Both the position numbers and the translations under genes were made by a program. Under the pieces are notes generated by a model. That model was not told the DNA's origin and made no database searches. It was given only the letters and a program-made list of their open reading frames with translations. Below, one piece after another: positions 1 to 7,854 of a stretch of DNA of 64,000 nucleotides (its first letter is position 1; the number at the start of each line of letters is the position of its first letter). The stretch comes from Methylobacterium sp. GTDB lineage: Bacteria > Pseudomonadota > Alphaproteobacteria > Rhizobiales > Beijerinckiaceae. Location of the stretch: assembly GCA_020253445.1 (NCBI GenBank), contig JADCBP010000010.1, forward strand, positions 1 to 64,000, given 5' to 3'.

Positions 1-2
1 TC

Positions 3-98
3 GACTACATCGAGAGGTTCTACAACGCCGTCCGCAGGCACTCGACCATCGGCTACGTCAGTCCGATTGAGTTCGAGCGGAAGGTGGGATTAGCTTAA
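3..98 (+). pseudogene. IS3-family transposase OrfB, C-terminal end (cut by window edge)
   Basis: The first 32 codons read into the typical tail of an IS3-family DDE transposase: a stretch beginning DYIERFYNAVRRHSTIGY followed by SPIEFE and a TAA stop at 96-98. This YN-x2-R-x-HS-x-IGY-x-SP-x-EFE signature is characteristic of the integrase-core end of these elements. About 25 bases after the stop look like the right terminal repeat of the element (around 100-127). The gene starts outside the window, so whether the copy is intact is unknown. It sits directly upstream of two toxin-antitoxin pairs. Confidence 0.85.
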
Positions 99-281
99 CC
101 GCGCGTCTACAAAACCGGCAGCAGGCCAAAACGGTACCTTATCAATACATAACAAACAATATATTGCATGATATAGAGACAGAGAGTGTCGGCGATAACG
201 TGGTCGAGGGATGTGGCACCCCTCTTTGAATTGTGATACATATTCGCTCACTTTCATCTTTTGATGGGTGTTTTAATATCA

Positions 282-899
282 ATGCCTGTGTCCAAATCCC
301 AACGCCAAATCGTTCATGACCACCTCGCACAGCACGGTATTGCGCGGATGGGGGAGATGCGTGCCAAGGGCGTTACCGGCGCGACGCTCAGCCGAATGGA
401 GTGCGCCGGCGAGATCCTTCGTCTAGCGCGTGGCATCTATCAGAAGGTCGACGCTGATCTCGTCGCAGAGCACAGTCTAGCCGCGGCCACTAAACGCGCA
501 CCGAAGGGCATCATCTGCCTCACCTCGGCCCTTGCGTTCCATGGCCTGACGGTTCAGATGCCGCGCTCCATCTGGATGGCATTCAGCAAGTCAGAATGGT
601 TCCCACGAAGTGGACATCCAGTCATTCGGGGAGTGCGGTTTGCCGATCCCTATCTGGATCACGGGTTCGAGACACATATGATTGAAGGCGTTCCGGTTCG
701 AGTCTTCGGAATCGCCAAGACCATTGCCGATTGCTTCCGCAACAAGCGGCTGGTCGGGAGCAGCGTCGCGATCGAAGGGCTTCAGGAAACACTGCGCCAA
801 CGTAAAGCGACACCTGCCGAGATCATGGCTGAAGCTGAACGGGGCAGGGCAGCGAAAACCATTCTCCCCTATGTCGAGGCACTGACCGCCAATGGCTAA
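282..899 (+). CDS. abiEi: AbiEi-type antitoxin of a type IV toxin-antitoxin system
   Basis: Predicted 205-aa antitoxin of the AbiE family. In this family the antitoxin is a transcriptional repressor with an N-terminal winged helix and neutralises the nucleotidyltransferase toxin without direct binding. The N-terminus (KSQRQIVHDHLAQHGIARM, then GVTGATLSRMECAGEILRLARGIYQ) is the usual winged-helix region and the C-terminal half is the AbiEi-type domain. I chose the ATG at 282 because the family usually begins a few residues before KSQRQ; in-frame starts also exist at 261 (TTG) and 264. It overlaps the toxin gene by 8 bases, so the two are probably translationally coupled. The 99-281 leader is AT-rich and presumably holds the autoregulated promoter, but I cannot point to a clear operator. 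Confidence 0.88.
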   Translation: MPVSKSQRQIVHDHLAQHGIARMGEMRAKGVTGATLSRMECAGEILRLARGIYQKVDADLVAEHSLAAATKRAPKGIICLTSALAFHGLTVQMPRSIWMAFSKSEWFPRSGHPVIRGVRFADPYLDHGFETHMIEGVPVRVFGIAKTIADCFRNKRLVGSSVAIEGLQETLRQRKATPAEIMAEAERGRAAKTILPYVEALTANG

Positions 900-1755
900 A
901 GAGGTCAAAAACATCGGTACCTCGGTCAGGGCAAAACTGCTCGCGCTTTCGAAATCCAACGGACAGACCTTCGATCTTGTCCTGACGCGTTTCGCGCTGG
1001 AGCGGCTTCTCTATCGTCTTGCGCAATCCGAATTTTCGGAGCGGTTCGTCCTGAAGGGCGCACTTCTCCTCATCACATGGCTTGAAAATCCGCACAGGCC
1101 GACCCGCGATCTTGATCTTCTCGGCTATGGCGATCCTGACCCACAGCGCATGCTGGAAGCGTTTCGCAAGATCCTCGCGACGGATCTCGATGACGGCATC
1201 ACCTTCGACATTGCAGGCCTGCGCATCGACCATATCCGGGAGGAGCTGGAATATGGCGGGGTGCGGCTGCGAACAACGGCAACAATCGCTGGCGCTCGCA
1301 TCGCGGTCACGATCGACATTGGCTTCGGTGATGCCACCGAGCCGGGCATCGAGGTACTCGACTATCCAACGCTGCTCGATCTGCCTAAACCGCGTCTCAA
1401 GGCCTATGCTCCCGAAACAGTCATCGCTGAGAAGTTCCAGGCTATGGTGATGCTGGGCCAAGCCAACAGCCGCATGAAGGATTTCTACGACATCTGGATT
1501 CTCTCGAGGTCTCTGACCTTCGATCCCGTCCGCATCTCAGCTGCGATCAAGGCAACGTTTGAACGACGCAAAACGCCAATCCCAACCGAAACGCCCTGGG
1601 CGCTTACGACCTCGTTTTCGGAAGACCTCCAGAAACAGCGGCAATGGCGTGCGTTCTGCCAAGATATCGGCCAAGAGCCTGGAACACTCTCGGATATCGT
1701 CGGCGATCTGCGGGCGTTCTTGATGCCGTACATTGAAGCCCGCGGGCAGCAGTAA
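892..1755 (+). CDS. abiEii: AbiEii-type nucleotidyltransferase toxin
   Basis: 287-aa nucleotidyl transferase of the AbiEii/AbiGii toxin family, partner of the overlapping upstream antitoxin. The nucleotidyltransferase signature is visible at about residues 65-80 (HRPTRDLDLLGYG, containing the metal-binding Asp pair), preceded by FVLKGALLLITWL, which is the usual G-rich substrate loop. A conserved lysine motif (AEKFQAMVMLG) lies near residue 180 and an FYDIW segment follows. AbiEii proteins transfer nucleotides to RNA targets and cause growth arrest, giving abortive phage defence or stabilising mobile DNA. Length matches the family. The gene starts inside the antitoxin gene with an 8-base overlap, the standard arrangement for the pair. 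Nothing looks broken. Confidence 0.9.
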   Translation: MAKEVKNIGTSVRAKLLALSKSNGQTFDLVLTRFALERLLYRLAQSEFSERFVLKGALLLITWLENPHRPTRDLDLLGYGDPDPQRMLEAFRKILATDLDDGITFDIAGLRIDHIREELEYGGVRLRTTATIAGARIAVTIDIGFGDATEPGIEVLDYPTLLDLPKPRLKAYAPETVIAEKFQAMVMLGQANSRMKDFYDIWILSRSLTFDPVRISAAIKATFERRKTPIPTETPWALTTSFSEDLQKQRQWRAFCQDIGQEPGTLSDIVGDLRAFLMPYIEARGQQ

Positions 1756-1891
1756 ACGGAGTTACCTTTCGATGGGTCGGGCAAATGGCGCGCGCAGAAG
1801 GTGCCACGATATAGCCTTGAACCTGATTCGCATAAGGATAGTTATGGAACTAAATTATTGAAATAATTAGGATTTTCGATTAGTATGCCGA

Positions 1892-2302
1892 TCAAGCCCA
1901 TGGATTGATGAGCCGGACGCCCGTCTTGTCAAAATCCACGACATTGCGGGTTACAATGGTCAGGCCGTGAATAAGCGCTGTGGCTGCGATCATAGCATCG
2001 CGTTCGGATCTCGGATCCGGAACATGCAAGCCCGCGCAACGCCGCGCGACATCGGAGTCGATCGGCAAGATCCGTCGGGAGAACTCCGGCATCACCTGAC
2101 CATCAAGCCAGGCGCGCAGTGCCATGCCTTGCTTGGGATCTCGACGTTCGACCAGCAAAACGCCTTGCTCGAGTTCGAGCACAGTGATTGCCGAGATGAA
2201 AAGCAAGCTGGCCTCAACGTTGTTCGCCCAGGCGACAACTCTCGAATCAGCCGTGCGGGCTTTGCGCAGCTCCGAGATGACATTCGTATCGAGCAGAAAC
2301 AT
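1892..2302 (-). CDS. PIN-domain ribonuclease toxin (VapC/FitB-like)
   Basis: 136-aa PIN-domain protein and presumed RNase toxin of a type II toxin-antitoxin pair. The acidic residues expected for metal binding are visible: Asp5 in LLDTNVISE, the Glu in TVLELEQG (about residue 44), and the Asp in ERDAMIAATALIHG (about residue 102), followed by IVTRNVVDF, the usual fourth motif. The start ATG shares one base with the stop of the upstream antitoxin gene (TGATG), so the toxin is translationally coupled. It is closest in appearance to FitB-like members, whose N-terminus reads LLDTNVISELRK. Target RNA cannot be inferred. Confidence 0.92.
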   Translation of the reverse strand: MFLLDTNVISELRKARTADSRVVAWANNVEASLLFISAITVLELEQGVLLVERRDPKQGMALRAWLDGQVMPEFSRRILPIDSDVARRCAGLHVPDPRSERDAMIAATALIHGLTIVTRNVVDFDKTGVRLINPWA

Positions 2303-2553
2303 CAGTCAAGATCGGCAGGGCGCGTCACAATGACAGCCTTGGGCGGATCAAATTCAATCGTTTCAGGTGCCGTCATCGCGAGCACATCGACGATGCGTCG
2401 CCCACCAACCAAACGCTGATATTCCTCGATGCTCAGCAGCACGTGCTGCGGCTGGCCGCGGTCCATGATGAACACCGGCCCGGCTTTCGCGGCGCGTTTG
2501 GCCCGGCTCGCATCCTGATTAAACTCGCGACTGCTCATTGTGGTCGGCATCAT
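2302..2553 (-). CDS. Phd/YefM-family antitoxin
   Basis: 83-aa antitoxin partner of the PIN toxin. The N-terminus (SSREFNQDASRAKRAAKAGPVFIMDRGQPQHVLLSIEEYQRL) is the Phd/YefM fold: a short DNA-binding part followed by the GP-V-I-x-x-RG-x-P-x-x-VL strand and an EEY helix. The C-terminal 35 residues (IDPPKAVIV type) would wrap the toxin. Two starts are possible, at 2553 and at Met6 (2538); the longer one is adjacent to a palindrome at 2559-2592 that would be the autorepression operator. It is coupled to the toxin by a TGATG overlap. Confidence 0.88.
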   Translation of the reverse strand: MMPTTMSSREFNQDASRAKRAAKAGPVFIMDRGQPQHVLLSIEEYQRLVGGRRIVDVLAMTAPETIEFDPPKAVIVTRPADLD

Positions 2554-2558
2554 GCCAC

Positions 2559-2592
2559 TCCATTGATGTAGGCACGTTACTACATTAATGGA
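2559..2592. promoter_or_regulatory. Palindromic operator upstream of the Phd/PIN operon
   Basis: An inverted repeat of 13-base arms, TCCATTGATGTAG and CTACATTAATGGA, separated by 8 bases, with a single mismatch between arms. It lies 6 bases upstream of the antitoxin start, where Phd-type antitoxins normally bind and repress their own operon. The function is inferred from position and symmetry. Confidence 0.6.
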
Positions 2593-2965
2593 ACGCCCTC
2601 AAGAGTCACCATGCACCCCCTACCCTTGCGGAACCAAAGTTGGCGCTATCGTCTTTCAGCGATCGGCCGCTTCGCGCCCCCAAAGCGGTCGTTCCTGTCG
2701 TTGCCAACCCACCTAATGGCGGGCCTTCCTGTTTTGGGACGTCTGATCACGTGCTTCTCTGGCCACGCGTGCGCGCTCCGGTGGGAGCCTCGCAGAAGAC
2801 ATCCCCCTGCGCTAAGGCAGGCCCCTTTTTCGAACCGTATGAAATGCCGTCCGCACCGCGATTATTTCGGAAAAAGGGGTGCGCACGCCACAACGTTCAT
2901 TGGGAAATTTCCGCTCGCGGGCAATATGTCGTCTGACTGTCATGATTCATTGCTAGAAGGTGCCT
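2593..2965. other. Gene-free stretch with a long inverted repeat
   Basis: No convincing gene is visible; the longest open frames here have no recognisable protein character. A small stem (CCTGC/GCAGG at 2806-2821) followed by CCCCTTTTT could be a terminator on the plus strand. The same CCCCTTTTT (2822-2830) is mirrored by AAAAAGGGG (2871-2879), and the similarity extends to CGAA/TTCG, making a larger imperfect hairpin of about 58 bases whose role is unknown. Confidence 0.4.
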
Positions 2966-2979
2966 TGTAAACGTTTACA
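2966..2979. promoter_or_regulatory. LacI-family operator
   Basis: Perfect 14-base palindrome TGTAAACGTTTACA with the central CG typical of LacI/GalR-family operators. It sits 36 bases upstream of the LacI-type regulator gene, so it probably mediates autoregulation and control of the whole downstream transport operon. No second copy was noticed in the window. Confidence 0.8.
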
Positions 2980-3014
2980 TCTCGTGCTTTTCTGCGCATC
3001 GGGAGGCGGTTGTC

Positions 3015-4088
3015 ATGGCGAATATCAAGGATGTTGCCGATCTTGCCCGATGTTCGATCGCGACCGTCAGCCGCTATGTGAACGGCGCGGCACCGATTTC
3101 TGTCGAGGCTCGCGCCCGGATCGAAGCTGCGATCTTCCAGACTGGATACCGTCCTTCCGAGATCGGAAGGAGCCTCAAGCGACAGGCCACGCGGACACTC
3201 GGAATCGTGGTGCCGAGCCTCACGAATCCGGTTTTCGCGCTGTCCGTCAGCGGCTTCCAACTCGCCGCGCGGCTAGCTGGCTATCACGTTCTAATCGCCA
3301 CGAGCGATTACGATCCGGCGATCGAGGCTGCAGCCGTCGAGACCTTCCTCGGACAATCCGTGGATGGTCTCGCGCTGACGGTGTGCGACAGTTTTTCCAG
3401 CCCCGCGCTCGCGACTATCGACGCGGCGGGCAAGCCGAATGTTCTGCTCTTCAATCCAGCGGATCAGCCCGATCGTCTGGCTGTGACGGTCGACAACATT
3501 GCAGCCGCGCGAGCGATGACAGAAACCATCCTGTCCAGAGGGCATCGGCGGGTTGCGTTTCTGGCCGGCCAGTTTGCGGCTTCCGATCGGTCCCGCCTGC
3601 GCTACCGCGGCTATGCGGCGGCTTTGGCTCAGGCCGGACTGAAGCCCCCCTTGCCGTTGGAACTCGATTTTCTTGACACAACGCCGGATGCCGCTCTGCT
3701 TCCCCTGCTTAGCGACGATAACCGGCCCACCGCCCTTTTCTGTTCCAATGACGTGCTCGCACTCGGCGTGATCGGCGCCTTGAAGCGCTTCGGAGCCCGT
3801 GTGCCGGATGACATGTCGGTCGTCGGCTTTGATGGCATTGATCTTGGCCAGATGGTCGAGCCGACCTTGTGCACCGTGGCGCAGCCGGCTCGAGCGATGG
3901 GGGAGCGGGCCTGTGAGCAGCTGCTTAACGCCATCAGGAACACTCCAGTTGATGACCCCGGTGCAGAGCATTTCCTCGATTTCGAGATTCACCACGGAGG
4001 AAGTCTCGGGCCGGCACCGCTGATTGTTGGCCCGATCCGACCAGTGAAACAGCTTCACCCATACAACAACAAACAGGAGACTGCGTGA
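3015..4088 (+). CDS. LacI-family transcriptional regulator
   Basis: 357-aa LacI/GalR-family regulator. Residues 2-24 (ANIKDVADLARCSIATVSRYVNG) form the helix-turn-helix, followed by the hinge helix around ARARIEAAIFQTGYRPSEIGRSLK, and the periplasmic-binding-protein-like effector domain from TRTLGIVVPSLTNPVFA onward, including FCSNDVLALGVIGAL and VPDDMSVVGFDGIDLG. It is the first gene of the transport cluster; its stop overlaps the start of the binding-protein gene (TGATG), so it is cotranscribed with its likely targets. The palindrome at 2966-2979 is the obvious operator. The effector is unknown but is probably the substrate of the transporter or its phosphodiesterase product. Confidence 0.93.
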   Translation: MANIKDVADLARCSIATVSRYVNGAAPISVEARARIEAAIFQTGYRPSEIGRSLKRQATRTLGIVVPSLTNPVFALSVSGFQLAARLAGYHVLIATSDYDPAIEAAAVETFLGQSVDGLALTVCDSFSSPALATIDAAGKPNVLLFNPADQPDRLAVTVDNIAAARAMTETILSRGHRRVAFLAGQFAASDRSRLRYRGYAAALAQAGLKPPLPLELDFLDTTPDAALLPLLSDDNRPTALFCSNDVLALGVIGALKRFGARVPDDMSVVGFDGIDLGQMVEPTLCTVAQPARAMGERACEQLLNAIRNTPVDDPGAEHFLDFEIHHGGSLGPAPLIVGPIRPVKQLHPYNNKQETA

Positions 4089-5095
4089 TGAGGAAGACCA
4101 TTTTTGCCGTCGCCACGGCTGCGGCCCTGATCAGTCCCATCGCCGAACCGGCAAGAGCGGCAGATGTGATCTGCTACAATTGCCCGCCGCAATGGGCGGA
4201 TTGGGCCTCCATGATCAAGGCGGTCAAGGACCGCTTGAACCTGACCATGCCGCATGACAACAAGAACTCGGGCCAGGCCCTGGCGCAGCTGATCGCTGAG
4301 CGCAGCAATCCTGTGGCCGATATCGCCTATTTCGGCGCGACCTTCGGCATCAAGGCGAAAGCGGAAGGCGTGCTCCAGCCCTACAAGCCGGCGCGGTGGG
4401 ATGAAGTTCCGGCCGGCCTAAAGGACGCGGATGGTCATTGGCACACCATCCATTCCGGCACGCTCGGCCTGTTCGTGAATGTCGAGGCCCTGGGTGGGAA
4501 GCCCATTCCCGCCTGCTGGCGTGACCTGGTAAAGCCCGATTATCGGGGCATGGTCGGCTATCTCAATCCGGCCTCGGCTGCCGTTGGTTATGTCGGAGCC
4601 GTTGCGGTCAATCTCGCTCTTGGTGGGACAGCGCAGAATTTCGACCCCGCGATCAATTTCTTCAAGGATTTGGCCAAGAACCAGCCGATCATCCCGCAAC
4701 AGACATCCTATGCGCGGGTCGTTTCTGGCGAAATTCCAATCCTGTTTGATTATGACTTCAATGCCTATCGCGCCAAATATACCGAGAAGGGCAAATTTGA
4801 ATTCGTGATCCCCTGCGAAGGCAGCGTCTCTTTCCCGTATGTCATCGGCATGGCAAAGGGCGCCAAGAACGAGGCCAATGCCAGAAAAGTTCTCGATTTC
4901 ATCCTGTCCGATGAAGGACAGGCGATCTGGACCAATGCCTATCTGCGCCCCGCGCGCCCGATCCAGATGAAACCGGATGTGGCCGCGCGCTTCTTGCCGG
5001 CATCGGAATATGCCCGCGCCCGCGATGTGGACTGGGGCCTCATGGAGACAATGCAGAAGGGTTTCTCCGATCGCTATGTGGCGGAAGTCCGTTGA
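4088..5095 (+). CDS. ABC transporter substrate-binding protein (extracellular solute-binding, PBP2 type)
   Basis: 335-aa periplasmic binding protein. The N-terminus MRKTIFAVATAAALISPIAEP with ARAADV is a clear Sec signal peptide cleaved near residue 25. The body resembles the iron/polyamine/phosphonate class-2 binding proteins (ADIAYFGATFGIKAKAEGVLQPY, then GKPIPACWRDLVKPDYRGMVGYLNP and GMAKGAKNEANARKVLDFILSDEGQ). I chose ATG 4088 rather than GTG 4085. It leads an operon of two permeases, an ATPase and a phosphodiesterase, all behind a LacI regulator. With a phosphodiesterase in the same operon, a phosphodiester or phosphonate-like substrate is a reasonable inference, not something the sequence proves. 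Confidence 0.88.
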   Translation: MRKTIFAVATAAALISPIAEPARAADVICYNCPPQWADWASMIKAVKDRLNLTMPHDNKNSGQALAQLIAERSNPVADIAYFGATFGIKAKAEGVLQPYKPARWDEVPAGLKDADGHWHTIHSGTLGLFVNVEALGGKPIPACWRDLVKPDYRGMVGYLNPASAAVGYVGAVAVNLALGGTAQNFDPAINFFKDLAKNQPIIPQQTSYARVVSGEIPILFDYDFNAYRAKYTEKGKFEFVIPCEGSVSFPYVIGMAKGAKNEANARKVLDFILSDEGQAIWTNAYLRPARPIQMKPDVAARFLPASEYARARDVDWGLMETMQKGFSDRYVAEVR

Positions 5096-5160
5096 TTGAG
5101 CCTTGCACCCTTGTATGCCAGCGGCCTTTCGTGGCCGCTGGTCATGCTGTGTGACACCCG

Positions 5161-5991
5161 ATGCGCTCACGAAAGCTCTTTGCAATCACCTGTCTTCTTC
5201 CGACCCTGCTGGTCGTAACGGCCTTTTTTGTCATTCCGGCCGTCATGCTGCTCTTCATCGGTGCGGCCCGGGGGAGCGACGGGGAGGCCGGGCTCTGGCG
5301 CTATCTTGCCGTGCTCACGACGGAACGCTATCGTTCTGCGATGATCTCGACCGTGCTCCTCTCTCTGGGGGTGACGGCGACAACCCTGGTCATCGGCGGC
5401 ATTTCCGGCGTGTTTCTGGCCCGCAATCGATTTCCCGGTCGCGGGTTTCTGGTGGCATGCCTGACCTTTCCGCTGGCCTTTCCCGGGGTGGTGGTCGGGT
5501 TCATGGTCATCATGCTCGCCGGCCGGCTGGGCGTTTTCGCGAGCATCAGCCTGGCCCTGGGCGGCGATCGGCTGGTCTTCGCCTATTCGATGGTCGGACT
5601 TTTCATGGGCTACCTTTATTTTTCGACTCCGCGCGTGCTGTTGACGGTGATGGGGGTCGCCGAGAAACTCGACGGCCGGCTGATCGAGGCTGCGCGCTCG
5701 CTGGGTGCGGGGCCGTGGGCGGTTCAGCGTGACATCGTGCTGCCGGCGCTCGCTCCGGCCTTTGTCGCGGCGGGCTCGATCTGCTTTGCAACCGCGATGG
5801 GGGCATTCGGAACAGCGTTCACGCTGGCCACCCGGATCGATGTGTTGCCGATGGTCATCTATCAGGAGTTCACCGAAAGCGCGAATATAGCGATGGCCGC
5901 CGCATTGTCGGTCATGCTCGGTTTGGTCGCCTGGGCGATTCTGGCGCTGGCTCGCCTCAATGGCGGCTCCAATGTTGCGGCGGCGGGGTAA
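5161..5991 (+). CDS. ABC transporter permease (first of pair)
   Basis: 276-aa inner-membrane permease with about six hydrophobic segments, the first at residues 8-30. The cytoplasmic EAA loop that contacts the ATPase is visible as LIEAARSLGAGPWAVQRDIVLPALAPAFVAAG near residues 175-205. Fold and spacing match the binding-protein-dependent permeases of iron, polyamine and 2-aminoethylphosphonate transporters. There is a 65-base gap after the binding-protein gene. Works with the next permease and the ATPase to move the substrate across the inner membrane. Confidence 0.88.
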   Translation: MRSRKLFAITCLLPTLLVVTAFFVIPAVMLLFIGAARGSDGEAGLWRYLAVLTTERYRSAMISTVLLSLGVTATTLVIGGISGVFLARNRFPGRGFLVACLTFPLAFPGVVVGFMVIMLAGRLGVFASISLALGGDRLVFAYSMVGLFMGYLYFSTPRVLLTVMGVAEKLDGRLIEAARSLGAGPWAVQRDIVLPALAPAFVAAGSICFATAMGAFGTAFTLATRIDVLPMVIYQEFTESANIAMAAALSVMLGLVAWAILALARLNGGSNVAAAG

Positions 5992-5995
5992 ATCC

Positions 5996-6793
5996 ATGCG
6001 TCACCGGCTGCCGTTTCTCCTCGCGCTTTCCCTCACATTGCTGACGGCCACGTTCCTGGTCGTTCCTGCTTTGATGTCGATGCTGGCCGGTGTCACCCGC
6101 GTCTATGCGCGCGGCGTGTCATCGGGGCTGACGACCGAATGGATCATCGAGGTCTGGCGGCTCTATTCGGACACGATCTGGCGTTCGATCCTGATCGCGT
6201 TGCTGACCCTGCTGGTCACTCTGCTGATCGGCGTGCCGACGGCCTATTCCTTTGTCGTGTATCCCTCGCGCTTCACGCGTATCCTCGACGAGATCATGAC
6301 GTTGCCGCTCGCCGTGCCCGGCCTCGCCGTCGCGCTGGCGATGTTGCAACTCTATGGCGGCTTCATGGAGTTCCGCCGGTCATCAATGTTCATTGTCGCC
6401 GGGCATGTGGTGTTCACGCTGCCATTCATGGTCAGGGCCGTGGCGGCCACGTTGTCGGCGGTCGACATCCGGACCCTGGAAGAAGGGGCGGGTTCCCTCG
6501 GTGCCCGGCCTCTGCGGCGCTTCATCGACATCGTTGTTCCGGCGGCCATGCCGGGCATCCTCGCGGGGGCGCTGATGGTGGTGACGCTGTCCATCGGCGA
6601 ATTCAACCTCACATGGATGCTGCATACGCCGCTCACCAAGACATTGCCCGTCGGGCTGGCTGATTCTTATGCCTCCATGCGTCTCGAGATTGCATCGGCT
6701 TACACGCTCGTCTTTTTCATCATGATCATGCCGCTGCTGATTGCCATGCAGATCGCGGCCCGTGCCAATGCCGGGAAGGAAGCCACGCCATGA
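5996..6793 (+). CDS. ABC transporter permease (second of pair)
   Basis: 265-aa permease, partner of the preceding gene. It has several transmembrane segments beginning at residue 5 and an EAA loop (TLEEGAGSLGARPLRRFIDIVVPAAMPGILAGA) at about residues 160-192. I preferred ATG 5996 over the in-frame ATG at 5960, since 5996 lies 4 bases after the stop of the previous gene and gives a normal hydrophobic N-terminus. Its stop overlaps the ATPase start by 4 bases. Together the two permeases form the membrane channel. Confidence 0.87.
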   Translation: MRHRLPFLLALSLTLLTATFLVVPALMSMLAGVTRVYARGVSSGLTTEWIIEVWRLYSDTIWRSILIALLTLLVTLLIGVPTAYSFVVYPSRFTRILDEIMTLPLAVPGLAVALAMLQLYGGFMEFRRSSMFIVAGHVVFTLPFMVRAVAATLSAVDIRTLEEGAGSLGARPLRRFIDIVVPAAMPGILAGALMVVTLSIGEFNLTWMLHTPLTKTLPVGLADSYASMRLEIASAYTLVFFIMIMPLLIAMQIAARANAGKEATP

Positions 6794-7854
6794 CTGCAGG
6801 GGTCAGCATCGAATTGCGGAGGATTGCAAAGACCTATCCCGGCGGGGTGCAGGCGCTCAAGCCAACCGACCTCACCGTCGCACGTGGCGAAACGCTGGTG
6901 TTTCTGGGTCCCTCCGGCTGCGGCAAGACCACATGCCTCCGCCTGATTGCCGGGCTCGAAATGCCCGATCCCGGTGGGAGCCTTCGCTTCGATGATGAGG
7001 ATGTGACACGAACCGAGATCGAGGATCGCAATGTGGGGATGGTCTTCCAGTCCTACGCGCTTTTCCCCAACATGAGTGTCGCCGACAACATCGGTTACGG
7101 GCTCAAGGTCCGGAAAGTGGCTCCGGCCGAACGCGCGAGGCGTGTGAGTGAAATGCTCGCGCTTTGCGGGATCGAAGCCTTGGCGGACCGCGCCATCGAC
7201 CAGCTCTCCGGCGGCCAGCGGCAACGGGTTGCCTTGGCCCGTGCCGTTGCCATTCGCCCGCGCGTGTTGCTCCTTGATGAGCCTCTGACCGCGCTGGATG
7301 CGGCCTTGCGCGAGCGATTGCGTGGTGAACTCGATCAGTTGCTCCGATCACTCGGGATCACGAGCATCTACGTGACTCACGATCAGGCGGAGGCCATGAC
7401 ACTCGGCGATCGCATCGTCGTCATGCGGCAGGGTGCGATCGCTCAGGTCGGGGCTCCGCGGGACATCTACTTCCGGCCGGCAAGCCGCTTCGTCGCCGAA
7501 TTTGTTGGCGCGGCCAATGTTCTGACCGGAACTGTTCAGGACGGTGGCTTGCAGATCGACGGGGGAACGCTGCCGCTAGAAGGGATGCATGATTATGGCC
7601 ATGATCCGCTGACCGTGATGCTTCGCCCCGAATCCATTCGCTTGACCACACCGCAAGGCGCTGGCTGGCGAGGCCGCGTCGATGCGGTTTCGTTCCTGGG
7701 TGATCGGCAGCGAGTGATCGTGACCGGTGCCGCAACCCAGCCGATCACGATCGAAGCCGGCAACGATCATCCCATCGCGATCGGCGAACTGGTTGGTCTT
7801 GAGCCCGCCGCCGGTGCGGTTGTCGTGATTCCCCCGGAGATCGGCGGACCATGA
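6790..7854 (+). CDS. ABC transporter ATP-binding protein (CUT1/POPT-like with TOBE domain)
   Basis: 354-aa ATPase that powers the transporter. All motifs are intact: Walker A GPSGCGKTT (about residues 38-46), Q-loop VFQSYALFPNM, signature LSGGQRQRVALARA, Walker B VLLLDEPLTALD, and switch histidine VTHDQAEAM. The last 110 residues are a TOBE-type regulatory domain (RPESIRLTTPQGAGW, then GDRQRVIV). It overlaps the upstream permease and downstream phosphodiesterase genes by 4 bases each (ATGA junctions), so the operon is tightly coupled. Confidence 0.92.
   Translation: MTAGVSIELRRIAKTYPGGVQALKPTDLTVARGETLVFLGPSGCGKTTCLRLIAGLEMPDPGGSLRFDDEDVTRTEIEDRNVGMVFQSYALFPNMSVADNIGYGLKVRKVAPAERARRVSEMLALCGIEALADRAIDQLSGGQRQRVALARAVAIRPRVLLLDEPLTALDAALRERLRGELDQLLRSLGITSIYVTHDQAEAMTLGDRIVVMRQGAIAQVGAPRDIYFRPASRFVAEFVGAANVLTGTVQDGGLQIDGGTLPLEGMHDYGHDPLTVMLRPESIRLTTPQGAGWRGRVDAVSFLGDRQRVIVTGAATQPITIEAGNDHPIAIGELVGLEPAAGAVVVIPPEIGGP

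Noticed and set aside
2611-2970. Open frames of about 100-120 codons between the toxin-antitoxin and LacI genes
   Set aside because: They overlap each other in several frames, have no protein-like composition or start signal, and resemble no family I know.
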